In this document: piece after piece, positions 44,033 to 51,621 of the stretch
How positions within the stretch are numbered: position 1 is the stretch's first letter
Layout of the letters: each line of letters begins with the position of its first letter
DNA from: Inquilinus sp052078665
GTDB lineage: Bacteria > Pseudomonadota > Alphaproteobacteria > DSM-16000 > Inquilinaceae
Reading direction: 5' to 3'
DNA length: 64,000 bases
NCBI RefSeq assembly: GCF_052078665.1
Contig: NZ_JBQJIK010000022.1
Span: 1 to 64,000 of the forward strand
Translations under genes and position numbers: made by a program
The notes under the pieces: generated by a model
Told to the model about the DNA's origin: nothing
The model's database searches: none
The model's input: only the letters and a program-made list of their open reading frames with translations

Positions 44033-44925
44033 TCGTCGAGGGCGGCCAGGCTGGCCTTGTAGGCCAGCACCCGCTGCCGCAGCTTGCGCGGGCGGGGCAT
44101 CATCCAGCGCTTGTGCAGCCACAGCCACTGCTCCGGGCGGGCGCGGACCCAGCCCTCGACCACCTCGTTCAGCGCGATGGTCGCCGCCTCGATATCGGCC
44201 TTGCGGTCGCCGCTGCGCGGCATCGCCAACGGCGGCTCGAACACCGCGCGGTAGCGGGCGCCCGCCAGCCGCTCGATCCGGACCGGGATCACGGCGCAGT
44301 CGAGATGGTAGGCCATGGCCACGGCGCCGGGCGAGGTCATGGCGTCATGGCCCATGAACGGCACCTTCAGCCCGCCATTGTAGCGCTGGTCGACCATCAT
44401 CCCGAGCACGCCGCCGGCGCGCAGCACCGACAGGGCGCGTTTGGCGTCCGACCCCTCCATCCGCTTCTCCAGCATGATGGTGCCGACCGAGCTGCGGATG
44501 CGGTGCAGCAGCCGGCCGACCAGCGGGTTCTTCGGCGGCCGGGCGATGGCGGTGAACGGCACGCCGTGATTGGCGGCGACCGCGGCCCCGACTTCCCAAT
44601 TGCCGAAATGGCCGATCGCCATGACCACGCCGCGGCCGCCGTCGCGGGCGGCCAGGAAATGCTCGATGCCCTCGACCTGGATGCGCCGGGGCCGCCGGGC
44701 CTCGCTGCGGCGCAGCTGGCCGAGATGGGGGAACTCGGCGATCACCCGGCCGAGATTGTCCCACATGCCGCGGATCACGCGCCCGCGCTCGGCGGCCGAC
44801 AGCTCCGGCATCACCAGGCGCAGATTGGCGTCGGCCCGGCGCGAGGCACCCATGCGGGGGCCGAGCATGCGGCCGACCCAGCCGCCGAGGGCGGAGGCGA
44901 GGCCGAGCGGCAGCGCCCGCATCAC
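44029..44925 (-). CDS. Lipid A-type (LpxL/HtrB-like) lysophospholipid acyltransferase, start uncertain, 298 aa
   Basis: Membrane-bound acyltransferase. The HX4D/E-type motif is in IGHFGNWEVGAAV (about 104-116, His-x4-Glu), and DQRYNGGLKVPFMGHDA and IPVRIERL are typical later blocks. The GTG/ATG start at 44925/44922 cuts the family's N-terminal helix: the same frame upstream reads HYRRHGRRHLTTVTQALPLY and leads straight into it, yet between the in-frame stop at 45130 and 44925 there is no ATG, GTG or TTG. Either a rare start (ATC/CTG) is used or the start was lost. Neighbour argC gives no clue to its role; lipid A or ornithine lipid acylation is likely. Confidence 0.8.
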   Translation of the reverse strand: MMRALPLGLASALGGWVGRMLGPRMGASRRADANLRLVMPELSAAERGRVIRGMWDNLGRVIAEFPHLGQLRRSEARRPRRIQVEGIEHFLAARDGGRGVVMAIGHFGNWEVGAAVAANHGVPFTAIARPPKNPLVGRLLHRIRSSVGTIMLEKRMEGSDAKRALSVLRAGGVLGMMVDQRYNGGLKVPFMGHDAMTSPGAVAMAYHLDCAVIPVRIERLAGARYRAVFEPPLAMPRSGDRKADIEAATIALNEVVEGWVRARPEQWLWLHKRWMMPRPRKLRQRVLAYKASLAALDD

Positions 44926-45155
44926 CCCGTACAGGGCATAGAGGGGCAGCGCCTGCGTGACCGTGGTGAGGTGGCGGCGGCCGTGGCGCCGATAGTGCTT
45001 CCGGATGCGCCGGATCCGCGCCGACCAGCTTGGTCGGGCCGATTCCGGAGAATCGATGGTACGCGTGATGAGATGCCTCGGTTGCTGGGGCCTGTCGTCG
45101 AGCGGTCCGCGGCGGCGTTCGTTGGGAGCCTACTCCTGGCATGAACGCCTGTCCG

Positions 45156-45184
45156 TTGCCAGTTGTTTCGCATTTCCGGATATT
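45156..45184 (+). promoter_or_regulatory. Promoter candidate of the ArfA-like gene
   Basis: TTGCCA (45156-45161), 17 bases, GATATT (45179-45184). It lies in the only AT-richer patch of the gap between the divergent acyltransferase and the ArfA-like gene, and would give a leader of about 85 bases. Confidence 0.4.
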
Positions 45185-45275
45185 TCTGCGACGTCGGCTT
45201 TCCCCGTGCATGGCGGCCTTGCGCCGGAGCGGCAAAGCGCCATATGACGGCGGCCCAGCCCGAAAGGAGTGGCAG

Positions 45276-45452
45276 ATGAAGACGCCCGCGCCCAAGGCCG
45301 GGCCGAAGCGGCGCGATCCGCATGCGCTGATCGCCCGCCGGCTCGGCCACAAGATCGTCCCGTCCGGCAAGCTCTACAGCCGCAAGGACAAGCACCGAAG
45401 CCCCCGCCAGCCGGACGGGGGCTTCGTTCTTTTTGGCACTGCGCTATCCTGA
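45276..45452 (+). CDS. Small basic ArfA-like ribosome-rescue protein encoded by a nonstop-type gene, 58 aa
   Basis: ATG 45276 has AAGGAG seven bases before it. The product is very basic. Residues 14-40 show the order DP..R....K..GK.Y.RK.KH (RRDPHALIAR, then SGKLYSRKDKHR), which resembles the ArfA core HDPLF..RV..KKGKGSYMRKGKH that lies in the ribosomal mRNA channel and recruits RF2. A 10-11-bp terminator hairpin with U-run (45396-45434) lies inside the frame, before the TGA at 45450, so transcripts should end without a stop codon. E. coli and other arfA genes use this to have the product tagged by tmRNA while tmRNA works. The match is by eye and the class is inference; orthologues in alphaproteobacteria are not known to me. 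Confidence 0.65.
   Translation: MKTPAPKAGPKRRDPHALIARRLGHKIVPSGKLYSRKDKHRSPRQPDGGFVLFGTALS
45396..45434 (+). terminator. Intrinsic terminator inside the ArfA-like reading frame
   Basis: Perfect stem GAAGCCCCCG (45397-45406) with CGGGGGCTTC (45416-45425), extended by C45396-G45426, nine-base loop, then TTCTTTTT. Termination at about 45432-45434 falls at codon 53, five codons before the stop codon. Downstream gene 45477 has its own ribosome site, so the hairpin also insulates it. Confidence 0.88.
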
Positions 45453-45476
45453 CCGGATCAGCAGGAGGTTCCGGCC

Positions 45477-46847
45477 ATGGGGCTCATCGACAGTCGCGGC
45501 GTTCCGGTCTCGACCGCCAGCCGCGCCGCGCTCGACCGCTACGAGGCGGCGGCCGACCGGCTGCACAGCTATTTCCGCGACCCGCTGGCGGAGATCGAGG
45601 CGGCGCTGGCCGAAGATCCGGGCTTCGTCATGGGGCACTGCCTGCGCGGCACGCTGATGGCGCTGGCGACCGAGAAGGCGGCCGAGGCGCCGCTGCGCCA
45701 GAGCGTCGCGGCGGCGGAGGCGCTGGCGGCCGGCGCGAATGAGCGCGAGCGCGGCCACATCGCGGCGCTGCGGGCCTGGTTGGACGGTGATTTTTCCGGC
45801 GCGGTCGAGGCCTGGGGCAGGGTGGCGGAGGCTTGGCCGCGCGACGGGCTGGCGCTGCAGGCCGCCCATCTCGGCGATTTCTATCTCGGCCACACGCAAC
45901 TGCTGCGCGACCGCATCGCCCGGGCGATGCCGGGCTGGGACGAATCGGTGCCCGGCTACGGCTACGTCCTCGGCATGCACGCCTTCGGGCTGGAGGAGAC
46001 CGGCGACTACCGCGCCGCCGAGGCGACCGGCCGCCGCGCCGTGGCGCTGCAGCCGCGCGACCCCTGGGCGATCCATGCCGTGGCCCATGTTATGGAGATG
46101 CAGGGCCGGCTGCCGGAGGGCGTCGACTGGCTGACCGGCCGCACCGGCGACTGGGCGCCGGACAACATGTTCGCCTTCCACAACTGGTGGCACCTGGCGC
46201 TGTACCATCTCGACCTCGGCGAGACCGCGACGGTGCTACGGCTGTACGACGAGGCGATCCGGCCGCAGCCGTCGCCGGTGGCACTGGAGACGCTGGACGC
46301 CACGGCGCTGCTGTGGCGGCTGCATCTGCGCGGCGTGGATGGCGGCGGCCGCTGGGCCGAGCTGGCCGAGACCTGGGCGCCGATGGCCGAGGACGGCTAC
46401 TACGCCTTCAACGACATGCACGCGATGATGGCCTTCGTCGCCACCGGCCGCGACGCCGATGCCGACCGGCTGCTGGCCGCCCAGGCCCGGAGCGTGGCTT
46501 CGGGCGGCACCAATGCGGCGATGACGGCCGAGGTCGGGCTGCCGGTGTGCCGGGCGCTGCGCGCCTTCGGTGCCGGCGACTATGCCGCGGTGGTCGAGCT
46601 GTTGGCCCCGGTGCGGGCGGTGGCGCACCGCTTCGGCGGCAGCCACGCCCAGCGCGACGTGCTGAACCTCACCCTGGTGGAGGCGGCGCTGCGGAGTGGA
46701 CAGGCGGGCCTCGCCCGGGCGCTGGCGGCGGAGCGCACCGAGGCCAAGCCCGGCAGCCCCTTCAACTGGCGCCTGACCGCCCGGGCCTTGCGGCTGGCCG
46801 GGGATGAGGCGGGGGCGGTGGCGGCGGAAGCAAGAGCCGCCCGCTGA
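45477..46847 (+). CDS. Tetratricopeptide-repeat protein of the TTC38 family, 456 aa
   Basis: All-helical protein with repeats from about 40 to 450. The TTC38 hallmarks are LGMHAFGLEETGDYRAAEAT (about 163-182), DPWAIHAVAHVMEMQGR (about 192-208) and NMFAFHNWWHLALYHLD (about 225-241), with conserved His residues. The GGAGG site is eight bases before the ATG. The family reaches from bacteria to humans and has no known function; the conserved His/Trp patch suggests metal or ligand binding. Confidence 0.9.
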   Translation: MGLIDSRGVPVSTASRAALDRYEAAADRLHSYFRDPLAEIEAALAEDPGFVMGHCLRGTLMALATEKAAEAPLRQSVAAAEALAAGANERERGHIAALRAWLDGDFSGAVEAWGRVAEAWPRDGLALQAAHLGDFYLGHTQLLRDRIARAMPGWDESVPGYGYVLGMHAFGLEETGDYRAAEATGRRAVALQPRDPWAIHAVAHVMEMQGRLPEGVDWLTGRTGDWAPDNMFAFHNWWHLALYHLDLGETATVLRLYDEAIRPQPSPVALETLDATALLWRLHLRGVDGGGRWAELAETWAPMAEDGYYAFNDMHAMMAFVATGRDADADRLLAAQARSVASGGTNAAMTAEVGLPVCRALRAFGAGDYAAVVELLAPVRAVAHRFGGSHAQRDVLNLTLVEAALRSGQAGLARALAAERTEAKPGSPFNWRLTARALRLAGDEAGAVAAEARAAR

Positions 46848-47007
46848 GGACGTGATGCGGGCCTCTCTCGCTCCTTTCTAGTCCCCGCGAGAGGAGGGGG
46901 GACTCATTTTGCTTTCGACCGGTATCGTCACGAGCCTCCAAGACGACCTGGGGACATTCTGAAAAGGCCTCGCCAGGCGCGAGAGGCAACGCGAACTGCC
47001 CTGAGGG

Positions 47008-47736
47008 TCACTTCTCAGCGAACGGCTTCAGCCGCAGCTTGGTCTGGTGCTGCGGGGCGGGGATGCCGTCGGGGGCGAGGCCGCGGTAGTAGCCCTTCTG
47101 CCACTTCGCCTCATTGGCGTCGGTGCCGGACACCGGCAGGTCGGCCAGGAAATCGGCGCGGCCCTGGTGGAAGGCCCAGTAGCGCGCCTCCAGCGCCGGG
47201 TCGTCGGACAGCGGCCGGATCTCCGGCTCCACCGCCTCGACCGCGTCCCGCGCCAGCGGGAAGAACAGGCAGAAGGGCTCGCCGGCCGCGAACTCGACCA
47301 GGTGGTTCGGCCGGGTGAAGCGCCAGTTCATGGTGAAGCCGTAGGGCGACCAGTCGGTCTCGACCACGCCGGTCAGCGGCGCGATGCCGTCCTTCGGTGC
47401 GTTGGTCGGGCCGGAGACCCAGAGATTGCAGCCCGGCTCGGTGCGCAGCAGCAGCGGCACGTGGAAGGTCAGGATGCCGCTGCCGAAATGGCCGACCGCC
47501 GGATGCGGAGCGTCACCCTCGGCCTCGACCCGCACCGACTCCGGCGCCGTGCCGCCGTCCCACCAGGCCCGGATCGCGCCCGGGCACAGGATCTCCCAGC
47601 CATGGGCGTTGGCGATGTTCAGCGGCAGGCAGCGATAGGCGAAGCCCTCCGGCGTCGCCGACATCCAGTCGCGGGTGGCCGGAGCCGGCCGGATCTCCGG
47701 ATGGCTCCCGCCGATGGTGTAGGCGATCAGCTTCAT
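47008..47736 (-). CDS. DUF6065 family protein, 242 aa
   Basis: Cytoplasmic protein of unknown role. Visible blocks are MKLIAYTIGGSHPEIRPAP, AYRCLPLNIANAHGWEILCP (about 33-52), NLWVSGPTNAPKDG and YGFTMNWRFTRPNHLVEF. Members occur in alphaproteobacteria and in natural-product loci. The 160-base gap on its 3' side holds a CTCTCGC/GCGAGAG inverted repeat and no gene. It is divergent from pheC. Confidence 0.8.
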   Translation of the reverse strand: MKLIAYTIGGSHPEIRPAPATRDWMSATPEGFAYRCLPLNIANAHGWEILCPGAIRAWWDGGTAPESVRVEAEGDAPHPAVGHFGSGILTFHVPLLLRTEPGCNLWVSGPTNAPKDGIAPLTGVVETDWSPYGFTMNWRFTRPNHLVEFAAGEPFCLFFPLARDAVEAVEPEIRPLSDDPALEARYWAFHQGRADFLADLPVSGTDANEAKWQKGYYRGLAPDGIPAPQHQTKLRLKPFAEK

Positions 47737-47834
47737 GCGGCGATCCTAGCGGCGCCCCGCCGCGCGGACGACCCTGTTGGTGAGGTCCTATTTGTCCGAC
47801 TAAGATCCTCACCGACTCGAAACCGGGAGGAAAC

Positions 47835-48608
47835 ATGCGCCTGCTCGCCGCCGCCGCTCTGCTGCTCGTCCTGCCTGCCGCCGCGACCGCGGCGGACTCC
47901 GATGACCGGCTCGACGCCGTGGCCAAGGCCGGGGTGCTGAAGATCTGCACCACCGGCGACTACAAGCCCTTCACCTATCTCCACCCGGCCAAGGGCGAGT
48001 TCGAGGGCATCGACATCGACATGGCCCGCGACCTGGCGGCCGCGCTTGGGGTGAAGGCGGAGTTCGTCAGGACCAGCTGGAAGACGCTGATGGCGGATTT
48101 CACCGCCGGCGCCTGCGACATCGCCATGGGCGGCATCAGCGTCACCCTGCCGCGGCAGAAGCAGGCCTTCTTCAGCATTCCCTACCTGGTCGACGGCAAG
48201 ACGCCGATCACCCGCTGCGAGAATGTCGACAAGTTCCAGACGGTGGAGCAGATCGACCAGCCGGGCGTCACCCTGGTGGTCAACCCCGGCGGGACCAATG
48301 AGAGCTTCGCCCGCGAGACGATGAAGACGGCGAAGATCGAGGTTTACCCGGACAACACGAAGATCTTCGACGAGATCCTGGCCGGCCGCGCCGACCTGAT
48401 GATCACCGACGCCACCGAGACCCGGCTGCAGCAGAAGCTGCGCCCCGGCCTGTGCGCGGTGCATCCGGACCAGCCTTTCACCTTCTCCGAGAAGGCCTAT
48501 CTGCTGCCGCGGGGCGACGAGGTGTTCAAGGCCTTCGTCGACCAGTGGCTGAACCTGCGCCTGCATGATGGCGTCTATGGCAAGATCAGCGCCGCCTGGA
48601 TCGGGTGA
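47835..48608 (+). CDS. pheC: Cyclohexadienyl dehydratase-like periplasmic protein, 257 aa
   Basis: Binding-protein-fold enzyme that turns prephenate/arogenate into phenylpyruvate/phenylalanine. A signal peptide (1-20) is followed by LKICTTGDYKPFTYL (about 36-50), GIDIDMARDLAAALGV, DIAMGGISVTLPRQ, LVDGKTPITRCEN and VVNPGGTNESFAR, which follow the Pseudomonas PheC sequence closely and differ from plain amino-acid binding proteins by the VNPGGTNE loop. It stands without an ABC permease, in agreement with an enzyme. A pure solute-binding role cannot be excluded. Confidence 0.82.
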   Translation: MRLLAAAALLLVLPAAATAADSDDRLDAVAKAGVLKICTTGDYKPFTYLHPAKGEFEGIDIDMARDLAAALGVKAEFVRTSWKTLMADFTAGACDIAMGGISVTLPRQKQAFFSIPYLVDGKTPITRCENVDKFQTVEQIDQPGVTLVVNPGGTNESFARETMKTAKIEVYPDNTKIFDEILAGRADLMITDATETRLQQKLRPGLCAVHPDQPFTFSEKAYLLPRGDEVFKAFVDQWLNLRLHDGVYGKISAAWIG

Positions 48609-48677
48609 GGCCGAACAGGATGCGGCGGCCGGACCGGGCCGCCGCGCGGTCATGGCTGGACGATTACTGGCGGACGA

Positions 48678-48908
48678 TTACTGGCCGCGCAGCCGGGTCA
48701 TGGTCTTGATCGGGCCGCGGGGATTGCCGGACATCTCGGCGATCTTGCGGTCCTGGGCTTCGATGAAGGCGCGCACGGGGGCCTCGCCGTCCAGCCCGTC
48801 GGCCTCGGCGCGCGGCACCTTGCGATTCGAGCTCAGCGTGCCGTCCTGGTAGACGACGTTGAACAGCACGAAGGTGCTGTCATTGGATTGTTTCTTGCTC
48901 CGGGCCAT
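48678..48908 (-). CDS. Small conserved-looking protein of unknown function, 76 aa
   Basis: MARSKKQSNDSTFVLFNVVY begins a compact chain with beta-strand pattern FVLFNVVYQDG, then SSNRKVP, a helix with VRAFIEAQDRKIAEMSG and the basic end GPIKTMTRLRG. The ATG at 48908 follows GGAG-type sequence (CGGAGTGCCGCC). The next gene upstream on the same strand is another small basic protein, 25 bases away. No family is recognised. Confidence 0.65.
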   Translation of the reverse strand: MARSKKQSNDSTFVLFNVVYQDGTLSSNRKVPRAEADGLDGEAPVRAFIEAQDRKIAEMSGNPRGPIKTMTRLRGQ

Positions 48909-48933
48909 GGCGGCACTCCGGTGACGGTTCGGG

Positions 48934-49116
48934 TCAGGACGGCTCGGTCGCGTCATCCGGCGGCGGCGCATCGCCATCCTGGGGGGCGTCGCCGTCCTGG
49001 GTCGCCTTGCGGCGCGCGCTCTCTTCCTCGCGCTTCTGCAGTTTCTCCTGCTTCTTCTGTTCCTTGGCGCGGTTACGCTCGCTGCGCTGCTGGTTGTAGT
49101 TCGGCTTGAACGGCAT
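48934..49116 (-). CDS. Small highly charged protein, 60 aa
   Basis: MPFKPNYNQQRSERNRAKEQ opens a single long charged helix (KKQEKLQKREEESARRKATQ) with an acidic, low-complexity tail. The MPFKPNYNxxRxERxRxK start is familiar to me from small alphaproteobacterial proteins of unknown role. Probably co-transcribed with the 76-residue gene downstream. It is close to the cspA terminator. Confidence 0.7.
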   Translation of the reverse strand: MPFKPNYNQQRSERNRAKEQKKQEKLQKREEESARRKATQDGDAPQDGDAPPPDDATEPS

Positions 49117-49163
49117 GACGGCCTCCCTCTGGCGCGACGCTTCCGCATCGCCGGTCTGTCACA

Positions 49164-49196
49164 AGAAAAGGAGCGCCCGACGGCGCGGGCGCTCCT
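49164..49196 (-). terminator. Rho-independent terminator of the cold-shock gene
   Basis: Perfect 11-bp stem: AGGAGCGCCCG (49169-49179) with CGGGCGCTCCT (49186-49196), six-base loop. Read on the minus strand it is followed by TTTTCTTGT. It lies 22 bases past the cold-shock stop codon. Confidence 0.9.
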
Positions 49197-49218
49197 GTTC
49201 CGCTCCGCAATCGAAGGC

Positions 49219-49428
49219 TCAGACGGCCTTCAGATTCTCCGCCGAGGTCTTGCCGCGCTTCGGGTCGCGCTGCTCTTCGTAGGAGATCTGCTGGCCTTCG
49301 TTGAGACCACGCAGGCCGGCGCGCTCGACGGCCGAGATATGGACGAAGACGTCCGGGCCGCCGCTCTCCGGCTGAATGAAACCGAAGCCTTTGGTGCTGT
49401 TGAACCACTTCACGGTGCCGATCGGCAT
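49219..49428 (-). CDS. cspA: Cold-shock domain protein (CspA family), 69 aa
   Basis: Single OB-fold RNA/DNA-binding protein. RNP1 is KGFGFIQP (about 13-20) and RNP2 DVFVHISAV (about 26-34); the start MPIGTVKWFNSTKG and the end QRDPKRGKTSAENLKAV are typical of alphaproteobacteria. GGAGGAAAAG precedes the ATG by five bases. It binds single-stranded nucleic acid and melts mRNA structure. The 214-base gap upstream is likely a long leader of the cold-shock kind; no gene is seen there. Confidence 0.97.
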   Translation of the reverse strand: MPIGTVKWFNSTKGFGFIQPESGGPDVFVHISAVERAGLRGLNEGQQISYEEQRDPKRGKTSAENLKAV

Positions 49429-49642
49429 CGCTTTTCCTCCAGTTGAGGGGTTGGCGCCACGCGGGACTGCGCGACGCATCAAACGGGAAGGGGAAAGGCG
49501 AGGGATCCGCGGCCGCGAGGGCATAGCAGGCCGGCCGTCCGAACCAGAATGACCCCCTAAACATGGGGGACGGCGGGCGAATTGGCAAGTTCGACTGCAG
49601 AATCGGCCCGGACACAGCCACTTGCGGCCCCTCGAAGCCGGC

Positions 49643-50398
49643 TCACGGCAGCGATCCGGACCCGGCCATCGCCAGCAGCGCCTCGTCCTCGTCCGGCACG
49701 CCCTCGGCCAGGCGGGCGGCGGCGACGAAGGGCAGCCAGGCGAGAATCCGGTCCCGGCTTTCGCCCGCAGCCGCAGCGTAGGTCTCAACATAGGCCATGG
49801 CCAGGTCTGGCGCCACCGGACGGATCAGCACATAGGAGCGGCAGACATCGGCCGCCGGGTCGCCGGTGCAGGCATCCAGCCAGTCGACCACCACCTCCCG
49901 GCCCGGGGCTCCCAGGATGTTCCAGGGGTGGAAGTCGCCGTGGCAGAGGCGGTCGCCCTCCGGCAGCGCGTCCAGTCCGTGCAGCAGCCGGCGCCGCATC
50001 GCCTCGTCCGGCATCCCGGCGATATTCGCCGCCAGCCTCGCCTTCAGGCTGCCGAGATGCGTCCCCGGTCGGCTGTGGATGGCGATCTGCAGCCGGGCCA
50101 TCCGCTCCAGGCCGGCCGGCCCCTCGGCGGACCGGCGCTGGATGGCGTCGGCGAGCGATGGCCCCTCGGCCCGGCTCATGGCGATCCCCCAGCGACCATC
50201 GATCTGGCCGACGGCGTGGACCGACGGCACGGGCAGGCCGAGCGATTCGACCAGCGCCAGGACCGAGGCCTCGCGGAACGCCGCCCGCTTCGGCGCGGCC
50301 GCGGTCGCCCGGTACAGCTTGACCACCCGGTCGCCGGCGTCGAAGACCTCGGCCTCCTTGCCCGATCCGATCAGCGGTCCGAGAAGTGGCAGCTCCAT
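49643..50398 (-). CDS. Aminoglycoside phosphotransferase-fold kinase (small-molecule kinase), 251 aa
   Basis: APH/choline-kinase fold. N-lobe start LIGSGKEAEVFDAGDRVVKLY (Lys about 30, written here across the G-loop), catalytic loop LCHGDFHPWNIL (about 155-166), and metal-binding VVDWLDACTGDPAADVCRSY (about 174-193). Such kinases phosphorylate varied alcohols; resistance is not implied. Its start is two bases after the coaA stop, so it belongs to the coaA transcript. Confidence 0.85.
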   Translation of the reverse strand: MELPLLGPLIGSGKEAEVFDAGDRVVKLYRATAAAPKRAAFREASVLALVESLGLPVPSVHAVGQIDGRWGIAMSRAEGPSLADAIQRRSAEGPAGLERMARLQIAIHSRPGTHLGSLKARLAANIAGMPDEAMRRRLLHGLDALPEGDRLCHGDFHPWNILGAPGREVVVDWLDACTGDPAADVCRSYVLIRPVAPDLAMAYVETYAAAAGESRDRILAWLPFVAAARLAEGVPDEDEALLAMAGSGSLP

Positions 50399-50400
50399 GG

Positions 50401-51366
50401 CTACATCCGGCGCAGGGCGACGGCGTCGACCGAATGATCGGCGGATTTGTGCAGCACCAGCCGGGCGCGCTGCCGGGTCGGCAGGATGTTCTCGCGCAGG
50501 TTCACCCCGTTGATCTGGTCCCAGATCTCGTGGGCGGCGCGGCGGGCCTCGGCCTCCGGCAGGTCGCGCTGGTGATGGAAATAGGAGGAGGGGTCCCGGA
50601 ACGCGGTGCGCTGCAGCAGCAGGCGGCGCTCGACGAACCAGCGGGCGATGTCCTCCTCCTCGGCGTCGACATAGACCGAGAAGTCGAAGAAGTCGGAGGT
50701 GACGACCGAGGCCCCGGCCGGGGCCTGCAGCACGTTCAGCCCTTCGAAGACCAGGATGTCCGGCCGGCGGACCACCTGCTTCGCGCCGGGCAGGATGTCG
50801 TAGGCGAGATGGGAGTAGACCGGCGCCTCGACCTCCGGCCGGCCGGATTTCACCGCGGCCAGGAAGCCGATCATGCGGCGCAGGTCGTAGCTTTCCGGAA
50901 AGCCCTTGCGGCGCATCAGCCCGCGCTCCTCCAGCACGGTCTTCGGCCAGAGGAAGCCGTCGGTGGTCACCAGCTCGACCCGCGGATGGTCGGGCCAGCG
51001 CGACAGCAGCAGGCGTAGCAGCCGGGCGAAGGTGCTCTTGCCGACGGCGACGCTGCCGGCGATGCCGATGATGTAGGGCGGCGGCGGGCCGGGCCGGCCG
51101 AGGAAGGCGTCCTGCACCCCGTCCAGCCGGCGGGCCGCGGCGACGTGCAGGTTCAGCAGGCGCGACAGCGGCAGCAGGATGTCGGCGACATCGGCCGGCG
51201 ACACCGGCTCGTTCAGCCCGCGCAGCTCGGCCAGCTCGGCCTCGGACAGGACCATCGGCGTCGTCGCCCGCAGCGCCGCCCATTCGGCCCGGGTGAAGCG
51301 GTCATAGGCGTGCGGCCGCGCCGCGAACAGGTCGGGTATTGGCCGGGCGGGGGAGGGGTCGGGCAT
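50401..51366 (-). CDS. coaA: Pantothenate kinase, type I, 321 aa
   Basis: First step of coenzyme A synthesis. The P-loop is GIAGSVAVGKSTFARLL (about 96-112), VTTDGFLWP (about 131-139) is the substrate Asp block and LVFEGLNVLQ (about 180) and DPSSYFHHQRDL follow in the order of E. coli CoaA. ATG 51366 gives the usual length (316 in E. coli). Divergent from the structured leader at 51485. Confidence 0.96.
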   Translation of the reverse strand: MPDPSPARPIPDLFAARPHAYDRFTRAEWAALRATTPMVLSEAELAELRGLNEPVSPADVADILLPLSRLLNLHVAAARRLDGVQDAFLGRPGPPPPYIIGIAGSVAVGKSTFARLLRLLLSRWPDHPRVELVTTDGFLWPKTVLEERGLMRRKGFPESYDLRRMIGFLAAVKSGRPEVEAPVYSHLAYDILPGAKQVVRRPDILVFEGLNVLQAPAGASVVTSDFFDFSVYVDAEEEDIARWFVERRLLLQRTAFRDPSSYFHHQRDLPEAEARRAAHEIWDQINGVNLRENILPTRQRARLVLHKSADHSVDAVALRRM

Positions 51367-51484
51367 CGCGGGCTCGCCGTTGACTGGCTGGCAGCGTCCG
51401 ACGATCGGGGCCGTCGAGGCAAGTCTGCTATCCCTCTTGCGCCGCGCCGCGGCCCGCGCTACACACGGCTTCGCATCCAGAGTT

Positions 51485-51615
51485 GGGCTGACGCCCACGC
51501 CAACCTGCCTCCCGGGCAAGGTGGTGGCCTCTCGCAAGAGGGGCGATGCGGCCGGACCGGCAACCAAACGGGTCGAAAGCCGCGCGTCAGCCCTCCTCGC
51601 AACCGCGATGGAGGG
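51485..51615 (+). ncRNA. Structured 5' leader with Shine-Dalgarno-masking hairpin (riboswitch-like element)
   Basis: A closing helix GGGCTGACGC (51485-51494) with GCGTCAGCCC (51584-51593), 10 bp perfect, encloses three stem-loops: P2 (51495-51524), P3 CCTCT-CGCA-AGAGG (51528-51541) and P4 GCGGC (51548-51552) with GCCGC (51579-51583) around an inner GACC/GGTC helix with loop CAACCAAA. It is followed by hairpin CCCTCC-TCGC (51591-51600) with GCGA-T-GGAGGG (51605-51615) and TTTTT. The GGAGGG arm is the ribosome site of the gene at 51622 and its partner shares three bases with the closing helix, so the two folds compete. The ligand or family is not recognised. Confidence 0.65.
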
Positions 51616-51621
51616 TTTTTC

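Noticed and set aside
45141..45275. Longer start (ATG 45141) for the ArfA-like gene
   Set aside because: No ribosome site, the extra residues overlap the likely promoter and leader, and ATG 45276 has AAGGAG at ideal distance.
49643..50398. An aminoglycoside resistance kinase
   Set aside because: Only the broad APH fold is visible, and it lies in the coaA transcript; nothing points to a drug substrate.
51485..51615. Assignment of the leader to a SAM riboswitch because of the GGCAACC string
   Set aside because: The rest of the SAM-I/IV core (kink-turn and the helix order) is missing, and the downstream gene has no link to sulfur metabolism.
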